Assembly (NCBI RefSeq): GCF_017592555.1
Contig: NZ_JAGFNS010000017.1
Location: 44,529 to 108,528 of the forward strand
DNA from: Actinoplanes flavus
GTDB lineage: Bacteria > Actinomycetota > Actinomycetes > Mycobacteriales > Micromonosporaceae
Reading direction: 5' to 3'
DNA: 64,000 nucleotides
Shown: in pieces, positions 7,885 to 14,780 of the stretch
How the letters are laid out: every line of letters starts with the position of its first letter
How positions within the stretch are numbered: the first letter of the stretch is position 1
Translations under genes and position numbers: made by a program
Notes under the pieces: model-generated
The model's input: the letters and a program-made list of their open reading frames with translations, nothing else
What the model was told of the DNA's origin: nothing
Database searches by the model: none

Positions 7885-9636
7885 ATGAACCCCGCCAGGC
7901 CGGTGGCCGCAAGTGTCGTCATGTTCGGGTTCCTGACCGCCCCGACACCGGCGTTCGGTGCGCCGGTCACCTGCGCTCAGCCCGCACGGTACGCCGCGCA
8001 GTCGGCGGCGGAACTGCTGCGGATCGATCGGCTCGAGCTCGGCATCGCCGAGCGGGGCGGGCGTGCGGAAAACGACGGCTCGCACGGCCGGGCCGGCCGG
8101 CCGGGAACGGACGGGACCGGGTCGAAGCCGAACGACCGGGGCGCTTCGGGCACCGGCGGCTCGGGCGGTGCGGTCCCGCTGGGCAAGCTGAACAGAACGG
8201 TCCCGCTGGGCGGACCGGACGGCGCGGGCCCGTTGGCCGGGCCGGGCGATGCGGGCCCGAAAGCCGGGCCAGACGGAGCAGGCCCGCTGGGCGGGCCCGA
8301 TGGTGCGGGTCCGCTGGGCGGGCCGGATGGTGCCGGTCCGCTGGGCGGGCCGGATGGTGCCGATCCGCTGGGCGGGCCGGATGGTGCCGATCCGCTGGGC
8401 GGGCCGGGTGTGGCTGGCGGTCCGGCCGATGGGCCGGGGAACGGGTCCGACCGGGCGGGTGGCGTGGGCCGGACTTCGCCTGGCAAGCCGTCGGGCGGCA
8501 GCCGGAATTCCGCCATCGGGGGTGTCGGATTCGGTGAGACGCGCAGCGTGCTCATCGCCGACGGGCCGGTCAAGTCGGCGGGCGCGGCGCGGATCCTCGA
8601 CGGGCAGGTCGGCCGGGGCGGCGCCGGCGATTTCGTGGTGCAGCAGGCTCCGCCGGTCAAATCAAAGGCCGACGAACGGGGTACGGGGGCCGAGCAGCTC
8701 GGTCCGGTTCGAGTCGGGGCCGGGCGGCTCCGGGCACGGGCGGTGTGGGCGGCCGGGATGGAGTGCGGCGCCACCGAGGGTGACGTGTCCTCGTCGGCGG
8801 CCGAGATCAGCCGGATGACGGTCACCGGTGGGGGAAGTGCGGCGCTGGTGCGCGTACCGGAAATGGTCTCCAGCCGCACCGGGACCGCGCTGCGGCAGCA
8901 CGCTGGAGGCGCGCAGACCGTCGCGTCGGCGACGATCACCGCTGGGCGGATCAGTCTGGTTGACGACGAGGTTCGAATTCGGGTGGTGCGGGCGCCGGAA
9001 CTGCGGGCCAGCATGACCGCGGGCGGCGAAGGGCGGGTCGACTACCGGCCCGCCGTCGTCGAGGTCACCGCCCGAAACGGTGAGCGGACTCGGCTGGCTA
9101 CCTCGGGTGATCACGTTGACATCACGTTGCGTCAGGAGCCGCGTTCGCTGGAGTCGCTTCCGGCCCGGCTGACTCCGACCGGTGGGCTGCCGCTGCCGAA
9201 GGTGCCGGGAATTCCCGGGCTCGGCGAGCCGGAGTCGAGCTCCGCACCGATCGGTGGGTCCGGTCTGACGCTGCGCGTCGCCCTCGGTGAGGTACGGCAG
9301 GCGAGCTCGAAGGACGCGATCGCCGCCCGCGCCACCGCGATCCGGGTGACCCTGGTCTGCGACGAAGACGATGAGCGGGGCGCGCCCGGTTACGGTTCGT
9401 CCGGTGTGGTCGCTGATCTGGGCATCGGCATGCTCGAAGCGGCCGCGGTGGCCCCGGAGAACGATCCCCGTCAGGGCGTTCCGGGCGGCTCCGCCGGAGG
9501 CGACGGCTCGAGCGGAGTGGGACTGCCGATCACGGGACCGAAGGTCGTCTTCCTGTTCATCGCGGGTGCAGCCATGGTGCTCGGCGGCCTCGCCGCGGTG
9601 TTCCTCACGTCACGTCGCCGCCGCAGCGACTCCTGA
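7885..9636 (+). CDS. LPxTG-anchored surface protein with collagen-like repeats
   Basis: A secreted 583-residue protein. It has a signal peptide (residues 1-26, ending AFGA), then a Gly/Pro-rich segment (about 75-190) with 9-residue units of the form GPDGAGPLG, then a beta-rich region (about 200-520) and a sorting signal LPITG at 547-551. A hydrophobic helix and an RRRR tail follow. Sortase would cleave in LPITG and attach it to the wall. GAGAGGA lies upstream at spacer distance. No enzyme domain was recognised. The repeat stretch may vary in copy number between strains. A long repetitive non-coding tract follows the gene. Confidence 0.82.
   Translation: MNPARPVAASVVMFGFLTAPTPAFGAPVTCAQPARYAAQSAAELLRIDRLELGIAERGGRAENDGSHGRAGRPGTDGTGSKPNDRGASGTGGSGGAVPLGKLNRTVPLGGPDGAGPLAGPGDAGPKAGPDGAGPLGGPDGAGPLGGPDGAGPLGGPDGADPLGGPDGADPLGGPGVAGGPADGPGNGSDRAGGVGRTSPGKPSGGSRNSAIGGVGFGETRSVLIADGPVKSAGAARILDGQVGRGGAGDFVVQQAPPVKSKADERGTGAEQLGPVRVGAGRLRARAVWAAGMECGATEGDVSSSAAEISRMTVTGGGSAALVRVPEMVSSRTGTALRQHAGGAQTVASATITAGRISLVDDEVRIRVVRAPELRASMTAGGEGRVDYRPAVVEVTARNGERTRLATSGDHVDITLRQEPRSLESLPARLTPTGGLPLPKVPGIPGLGEPESSSAPIGGSGLTLRVALGEVRQASSKDAIAARATAIRVTLVCDEDDERGAPGYGSSGVVADLGIGMLEAAAVAPENDPRQGVPGGSAGGDGSSGVGLPITGPKVVFLFIAGAAMVLGGLAAVFLTSRRRRSDS
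8209..8408 (+). repeat. 27-bp coding tandem repeats
   Basis: Consecutive 27-base units coding for GPDGAGPLG or GPDGADPLG run in frame through the surface-protein gene. The last three to four copies are almost identical and the earlier ones have diverged. Confidence 0.85.
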
Positions 9637-10266
9637 CCTCTCCGCGCGGGCTCTCCGACACGGCGCGGAGGGCTCGCGCGGAGGGCCACGCTCGGAGAAA
9701 ATACGCGGAGTGCCCGCCCGGAGGCTCCGAGGCGCGGTGGGTCCGCGGAGGCGCCAGGGGCGGTGGGCTCGCGCGGGGGCACACGTGGAGAGCCACGCGC
9801 GGGGGCACACGTGGAGAGCCACGCGCGGGGAAATACGGGAAAGCCCGCTCGGCGGCCCCAGGCCCGGGAGGACCCGCGCGGTGGGCTCTCGCGGAGGCCC
9901 ACGTGAAGGGCCACGCGCAGGGGATACGGGGAAGCCCGCTCGGCGGCCCCCGGTGCGGAGGATCCGCGCGGGGGCACACGGGGAGAGCCACGCGCGGGGA
10001 AATACGAGGAAGCCCGCTCGGCGGCCCCAAGCGCGGAGGATCCGCGCGGACGGCTCACGCTTGGTGGGCACACGCGGATAGCCTCGCGCGGACGCCCCAG
10101 GCGCCAGAGAGCTCGCCCGAAGGGCGCACGTGAAGGGCCACGCGTGGAGAGCCCGCCCGGAGAGCGCCAGGCACGGAGGGCTTCCCCGGAGGGCTCCCGT
10201 GGAAAGGTCTGCGGAGAACGCTTGTGCGGAGTGGCCGCTTCGGGGGCCGCCCGGCGGAAGGCCTGG
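9637..10266. repeat. 630-bp GC-rich degenerate repeat tract
   Basis: This stretch has no convincing gene. It holds a tandem 26-base duplication (9774-9799 and 9800-9825, GGGGGCACACGTGGAGAGCC plus CACGCGC overlap) and dispersed copies of a module that starts GGGGAAATACG and ends AAGCCCGCTCGGCGGCCCC (9826-9858, 9918-9949, 9995-10027). Looser copies of the CACGTGAAGGGCCACGCG type continue to about 10145. Open frames exist on both strands only because stops are rare at this GC content. Confidence 0.75.
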
Positions 10267-10872
10267 TCAGACCAGTAGGGGGGTCTGAAGGGCGGTGGAG
10301 TCGTCGAGCAGGTCCTCGGCTCGGTCGTAGGAGTCGGCGATGGTGCGCAGCAGGACGGCGCCGAGGGTGGCGGCGGCGGTGGCCTGGGTGTCGGGGGGAT
10401 GGTCGCCGCCGGTGAGGGTGATCGCCTCGGTGGAGAGGGACGCCTCGGCCAGGGTGACGGCCAGGTCGTCGCGGGTGCGGATCATCCAGTCGGTGAGGGC
10501 GTCGGCCAGGTCGGCGGTCGCCTCCATGCGGCTGGCCAGACTGTCGGGGCCGCCGTTGAGGTGCTCGGCCGCGCGGCGGCGGGCCGCCTCGTACGCTTCC
10601 GCGGCCTCGCCCGACCAGCTCCCGGCCAGGGGTAGCGCGTCGGCCAGGTCGGCGTAGGCCCGGGCGTCGGCGCGCAGCTCGGGGACGGCGTCCAGGATGG
10701 ACGCCGGGTGCAGGGCGGCGACAGCCCGCGCCGCGTCGCCGGGCAGGAGCCGGACGCGGCGCAGCTCGGCCCAGACGCCGTGGCCCTCCGGCGCGCCGAT
10801 GGTGGCGAGCACCTCGTCGACCCGGCTGAGCAGCGGGGCCGCCGCGTCGAGCAGTCGGTCGAGCCGGTCCAT
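10267..10872 (-). CDS. WXG100-like type VII substrate (long form)
   Basis: A 201-residue helical protein. SWSGEAAEAYEAARR contains the W-x-G turn between two predicted helices, as in WXG100/ESX proteins, and SYDRAED near the C-terminus fits the YxxxD/E secretion signal. The extra N-terminal ~90 residues make it longer than a classic WXG100 protein, so it is better described as an ESX-superfamily (PPE/LXG-like length) protein. It is the last gene of a three-gene operon; its ATG at 10872 overlaps the upstream stop in TGATG, so translation is coupled. Effector activity is not visible. Confidence 0.68.
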   Translation of the reverse strand: MDRLDRLLDAAAPLLSRVDEVLATIGAPEGHGVWAELRRVRLLPGDAARAVAALHPASILDAVPELRADARAYADLADALPLAGSWSGEAAEAYEAARRRAAEHLNGGPDSLASRMEATADLADALTDWMIRTRDDLAVTLAEASLSTEAITLTGGDHPPDTQATAAATLGAVLLRTIADSYDRAEDLLDDSTALQTPLLV

Positions 10873-11171
10873 CACTGCTGGCCTCGCAGGATGCGGCGCC
10901 GGACGGTCTCGTCGGTGTCGGCGTAGTGCCGGGCGCCGGAACGCACGGCACCCGCCATCGCGGAGAGGCGGTCGGCGGTGTCGGCGGCCTCGCGCGCCCG
11001 CGCGGCCAGCACGGCCGTCCAGCCGGCGTAGAGGGCACGCCCGATCCGCCCTGGGCGGCCGGCGTCGTCGGCGCCGAAGGCGGCCGCTGCCGGGGCCAGG
11101 TGGGGCATCCGGCGGTCGATGGTCGTCAGAGCGGCCGCCGCATGGTCGATCTGATCGGCGAGTCGATCCAT
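10872..11171 (-). CDS. EspC-like type VII secretion target
   Basis: A 99-residue all-helical protein resembling the EspC / type VII secretion target family. It starts MDRLADQIDHAAAAL and carries YADTD near the C-terminus, which fits the YxxxD export signal. It lies 1 base after the stop of the YbaB-like gene and shares a TGATG junction with the next gene, so all three are one transcript. It is likely co-exported, perhaps as a heterodimer with the downstream long WXG-like protein. No eccB/C/D genes are nearby. Confidence 0.68.
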   Translation of the reverse strand: MDRLADQIDHAAAALTTIDRRMPHLAPAAAAFGADDAGRPGRIGRALYAGWTAVLAARAREAADTADRLSAMAGAVRSGARHYADTDETVRRRILRGQQ

Positions 11172-11172
11172 G

Positions 11173-11499
11173 TCAGTGCCCCTCCAGCGTGCGGAACTGT
11201 CCGAAAACCTCGGCATGCAGCTTCTCCCGGGCCCAGCGGGCGGCCTCGGCCGCACTGGTCACGACGGCGCGCATCTCACGGGCGAACTCGGCCGGCTCGC
11301 GATGACGCAGCGCGCCGTGCATTCGAACGTCCACGATGTCGCCCGCGGCGGTCACGACCACCTCGATCGACTGGTCCGGCGAATGCACCGAGACGGTGTG
11401 AGCGGACACGGCCTTGTCGAAGTCGGCACGCAGCTCTTCGAAGCGCCGATATCGGTCGATCGCCTCGTCGATCCACGCCTCGTCGATCTCGCGGGCCAT
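11173..11499 (-). CDS. YbaB/EbfC-family protein
   Basis: A 108-residue protein with a helix-strand-helix layout and the central sheet segment SIEVVVTAAGDIVDVRMHG, typical of the YbaB/EbfC nucleoid-associated family. In actinobacteria divergent YbaB-like proteins are often encoded next to ESX substrates, where their role is unclear. GAGGAG lies 7 nt upstream of the ATG at 11499, which supports this start over upstream ATG 11523. It is the first gene of the type VII substrate operon. Confidence 0.7.
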   Translation of the reverse strand: MAREIDEAWIDEAIDRYRRFEELRADFDKAVSAHTVSVHSPDQSIEVVVTAAGDIVDVRMHGALRHREPAEFAREMRAVVTSAAEAARWAREKLHAEVFGQFRTLEGH

Positions 11500-11709
11500 C
11501 CATGGCTCCTCACCGCGCGTCATGTCGCCGTCGCGTTCCGGGTTGAGACCGTACCCGCTCGGGCGACCGTCCCGCTACGTCGCCGCGTCCTTTGTGGATA
11601 ACTTCGAGCAGCACAACGCAGCGTGACACGGCATGAACCGGAGGCGACGTCGCGTAATCGACTCGATCCGGTGGCGCTTTTCGTCGTACCGGCGAAATAC
11701 CATCGTCGG

Positions 11710-12906
11710 GTGAGTCCGCATGATGTCTTCTCCGAGCTGGTGGGCCAGGACGAGCCGGTCGTGACGCTGCGCCGGGCCGCCGCCGCGGCCGCCCGGATCG
11801 TGGCGGGCGAGCCGGATTCCGGTGGCATGACGCACGCCTGGATCTTCACCGGCCCGCCCGGCGCGCGGCGCACGGTCGCGGCACGGGTGTTCGCGGCCGC
11901 GCTCCAGTGCGAGCGGGACGGCACCGGCTGCGGTGAGTGCCACGGTTGCCACACGGCGCTCGGCGGCACCCACGCGGACGTGCAGGTCGTGACGACCGAG
12001 GGTCTGACCATCAAGACCGAGGAGACCAGGGCCGTGGTGCTGCGGGCGGCGAGCGCGCCGACCGGCGGCCGCTGGCAGGTGGTGATCATCGAGGCGGCCG
12101 ACCGGCTCCACGAGCGGGCCAGCAACGCGCTGCTCAAGGCGATCGAGGAGCCGTCTCCACGGACCGTCTTCCTGCTGTGTACGCCGTCGGTGCACCCGGA
12201 CGACATCCTGGTGACGATCCGGTCCCGGTGCCGCCTGGTGTCGCTGCGCCAGCCACCGGCGGCCGCGGTGGCCGAGGTCCTCGTGCGGCGCCACGACATC
12301 GCACCGGATCAGGCGGCATGGGCCGCGGCGGCGTCACAGGGCGACGTGGAGCGGGCCCGGCAGCTGGCCGCCGATCCGGAGGCCCGGGGGCGGCGTGACG
12401 ACGTGCTCTCCGTTCCGCGCAAGCTGACCAGCATCGGCGCCTGTTTCGACGCGGCGGCGCGGCTGGAGGCGGCCTCGAAGCAGGAGGCGGCGATCGCGGT
12501 GGCGGAGCTCGACGTGGCCGAGCGAGCGGCACTGGAGCGGGCGCTCGGCGCGGGTGGCACCGGCCGGGGGGCGACGACGGCGATGCGCGGCGCCGCCGGC
12601 CAGTTGAAGGAGCTGGAGCGCAACCAGAAGCTGCGGGCCACCCGGGCCCAGCGGGACGCCCTGGACCGGGCGCTCCAGGATCTGATCGGCTTCTACCGGG
12701 ACGTGCTGGTCACCTCGATGCGCGCGCCCGTCCCGGTGGTGCACGGTGACCTGGCGGCGGTGTCGGCGGCGGCGGCCGGGAAGTGGACGCCGGAGAGCAC
12801 ACTGCGCCGCCTGGAGGCGGTGTTGACCTGCCGCGACGCGATCGACCGCAACGTGAAGCCACAGGTCGCGCTGGAGGCCATGATGGTCAGCCTCTGGCAG
12901 GGCTGA
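11710..12906 (+). CDS. holB: DNA polymerase III delta' subunit
   Basis: A clamp-loader subunit of about 398 residues. It has a nucleotide-binding-like region GPPGARRTVAA, a zinc knuckle (CGECHGC), and the conserved helix NALLKAIEEP followed by TIRSRCR. The Walker A lysine is absent (ARRT in place of GKT), as expected for delta', which does not hydrolyse ATP. The GTG at 11710 is chosen because TACCAT (11698-11703) sits 6 nt upstream, giving a leaderless mRNA; the upstream in-frame ATG at 11623 lies before that promoter. Linkage to ricT and tmk is conserved in Gram-positive bacteria. Confidence 0.93.
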   Translation: MSPHDVFSELVGQDEPVVTLRRAAAAAARIVAGEPDSGGMTHAWIFTGPPGARRTVAARVFAAALQCERDGTGCGECHGCHTALGGTHADVQVVTTEGLTIKTEETRAVVLRAASAPTGGRWQVVIIEAADRLHERASNALLKAIEEPSPRTVFLLCTPSVHPDDILVTIRSRCRLVSLRQPPAAAVAEVLVRRHDIAPDQAAWAAAASQGDVERARQLAADPEARGRRDDVLSVPRKLTSIGACFDAAARLEAASKQEAAIAVAELDVAERAALERALGAGGTGRGATTAMRGAAGQLKELERNQKLRATRAQRDALDRALQDLIGFYRDVLVTSMRAPVPVVHGDLAAVSAAAAGKWTPESTLRRLEAVLTCRDAIDRNVKPQVALEAMMVSLWQG

Positions 12907-12940
12907 GGGTCCACCCGACGGCAGGACTGGGCGCCCGCTC

Positions 12941-13060
12941 GAAAGCAGGGCTGAGGGGCTCGGAAGCAGGCTGAAGGGCTCGGAAGCAGGCTGAAGGGCT
13001 CGGAAGCAGGCTGAAGGGCTCGGAAGCAGGCTGAAGGGCCCGAAAGCAGGGCTGAGCATC
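12941..13060 (+). repeat. 20-bp tandem repeats after holB
   Basis: Four consecutive copies of CGGAAGCAGGCTGAAGGGCT run from 12961 to 13040 (the last differs at its final base). Degenerate copies (CGAAAGCAGGGCTGAG) flank them on both sides, and looser copies continue to about 13196, up to the terminator. No gene is supported here. Confidence 0.88.
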
Positions 13061-13211
13061 CAACCGCGAACAGGGCTGAGCGTTCATCGAGAAGATGGGG
13101 CCGAGCGCCCACCGGAAAGGCAGGGCTCAGTCGCCCGCCGAAGAACAAGGCCTAACGCCCGCCGAAAGAGCGCCTGCCGGAAGAAGCGGGGCTGACAGAG
13201 TTTCGGAACGG

Positions 13212-13254
13212 CCGTGTGGCCCGCGCCGGCAAGACCCCGGCACGGGCCACACGG
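13212..13254 (+). terminator. Long hairpin after holB
   Basis: Arms CCGTGTGGCCCG (13212-13223) and CGGGCCACACGG (13243-13254) pair perfectly, with an inner GCCGG/CCGGC extension. No long U run follows, so it is a GC-type actinobacterial terminator. It ends the holB transcript after the tandem repeats. Confidence 0.65.
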
Positions 13255-13413
13255 TTCCCGGGGCCCGGATTCAGTGCAATGCGCTGGCTCCCCAAGCCGG
13301 ACTCCCGAAACTTCCGAATCCTTGCCGAAACGTTAGGCCGATTTGCCGCCGCCGTCAACCTTGACGCATAGATATTGATCGCTTTACGTTACGAGCGTCC
13401 GACCGCCCGGTTT

Positions 13414-13426
13414 CCGAAAGTTTCGG
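13414..13426. promoter_or_regulatory. Palindrome CCGAAAGTTTCGG over the RBS
   Basis: A perfect inverted repeat (CCGAAA, one central base, TTTCGG) lies 7 bases before the ATG of the SGNH hydrolase and overlaps its ribosome-binding region. CGAAA-n-TTTCG palindromes are known as repressor sites upstream of secreted hydrolase genes in Streptomyces. A related half site (CCGAAACTTCCGAA) lies near 13304. A repressor role is inferred. Confidence 0.5.
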
Positions 13427-13433
13427 AGTGCTC

Positions 13434-14780
13434 ATGTCGACTCGACGCGAGGTACTGGCCCTGGCATCCGGCGCCGCGCTCACCGCCGCCGCCCTTCCCG
13501 GCCCGGCCACCGCGGCCGGCCGCGCCGACGGGTGGGTCGCCACCTGGGCGGCCGCGCCGACCACGGTGCCACCCGGCGACCCGCTGATCCTCAATGGCCA
13601 GACCGTCCGGCAGGTGGTGCACACCAGCGTGGGCGGCGAGCGGCTGCGGATCCGGCTGACCAACGAGTTCGGCGCCACCCCGCTGCGGATCGGCGAGGTG
13701 CGGGTCGCGATCCGGTCCGGCGACGGCGCGAGCACCGACGCGGTGCCCGGCACCGACCGGCGGGTGACCTTCGGCGGGCGGGAGGCGGTCACCGTGCCGG
13801 CTGGCGCCCCACTGGTCAGCGATCCGGTGCGCCTGGGCCTGCCGCCCGGCGCCGATCTGGTGATCAGCGTCTTCCTGCCGGAGCGCACGCCGGTGACCAC
13901 GCTGGCCGCCTTCGCCTTCCAAGACAACGTGATCGCCACCGGCAACGTGACCGGCGCGGCACGAATCACCCCGACCAGCACGATCGGGCAGTACCTGTTC
14001 CTGTCCGGGGTCAGCGTGCAGGCCGGCGACGGCACCGGGATCGGCGTGCAGGGCGGCGGCGACGGCACCGGGGTCGCCGTGCGGGGCGGCGGCGGTGACG
14101 GGGCGGTGGTCACGCTCGGGGACTCGATCACCAACGGGGCGAACACCGTGACCAACGCCAACCACCGCTGGCCGGACCTGCTGGCCGCGCGGTTCCGGTC
14201 GGCCCGGATCCGGCTCGGGGTGGCGAACGTGGGCATCTCCGGCAACCGGCTGCTGCACGACCCGAACCCGCCGGCGGGCAGCGGGGCCGAGGCGTTCGCG
14301 GCGTTCTTCGGGCACAGCGGGCTGCGCCGGTTCGACCGGGACGTGGTGGCGCAGCCGGGCGTCACGCATCTCGTGGTGCTGCTCGGGGTGAACGATCTCG
14401 GTCATCCGGGCACGGTGGCGCCGCCCGGGGAGGTGGTCACGGCGGACGACCTGATCGCGGGGCACCGCCAGTTGATCGCACGGGCGCGGCTGGCCGGGCT
14501 GCGGGTGTACGGCGCGACGATCCTGCCGTTCAAGGACGACACGCTCGGCTTCTACACGGTGGAGAACGAACGTAAGCGGGCCGCGCTGAACGCCTGGATC
14601 CGGACCTCCGGCGAGTACGACGCGGTGATCGACTTCGACGCGGCGGTCCGCGACCCGGCCGATCCGCTGCGGCTCGCCGCCCGGTACGACAGCGGCGACC
14701 ACCTGCACCCGAACGACGCCGGCATGGCGGCGATGGCGGCCGCCGTGCCTATCCGCCTGTTCCGGCCGGGACCGGGCTGA
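13434..14780 (+). CDS. Secreted SGNH/GDSL hydrolase
   Basis: A secreted esterase or lipase-like enzyme of 448 residues. The N-terminus STRREVLALASGAALTAAALP has a twin-arginine-like signal peptide. The catalytic GDSIT block lies near residue 228, GISGNR near 268, a GVNDLGHPG block near 320, and the catalytic D-x-x-H pair is in HLHPNDAG near the C-terminus. Substrates may be acetylated polysaccharides or lipids. The ATG at 13434 has TCGGAG about 7 nt upstream. Its 3' end overlaps the 3' end of the convergent MFS-Tmk gene by 32 bases. A CCGAAA-g-TTTCGG palindrome overlaps its ribosome site. Confidence 0.88.
   Translation: MSTRREVLALASGAALTAAALPGPATAAGRADGWVATWAAAPTTVPPGDPLILNGQTVRQVVHTSVGGERLRIRLTNEFGATPLRIGEVRVAIRSGDGASTDAVPGTDRRVTFGGREAVTVPAGAPLVSDPVRLGLPPGADLVISVFLPERTPVTTLAAFAFQDNVIATGNVTGAARITPTSTIGQYLFLSGVSVQAGDGTGIGVQGGGDGTGVAVRGGGGDGAVVTLGDSITNGANTVTNANHRWPDLLAARFRSARIRLGVANVGISGNRLLHDPNPPAGSGAEAFAAFFGHSGLRRFDRDVVAQPGVTHLVVLLGVNDLGHPGTVAPPGEVVTADDLIAGHRQLIARARLAGLRVYGATILPFKDDTLGFYTVENERKRAALNAWIRTSGEYDAVIDFDAAVRDPADPLRLAARYDSGDHLHPNDAGMAAMAAAVPIRLFRPGPG

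Noticed and set aside
9471-10130. Several overlapping open frames on both strands in the repeat tract
   Set aside because: They translate the DNA repeats into Arg/Pro/Ala-rich low-complexity sequence; no start with a ribosome site and no domain.
11881-12000. Missing P-loop Lys in HolB as a defect
   Set aside because: Delta' subunits normally lack ATPase residues, so this is expected for the family.
12961-13040. Tandem repeats as a CRISPR array
   Set aside because: Units are directly adjacent without unique spacers, and no cas gene is in the window.
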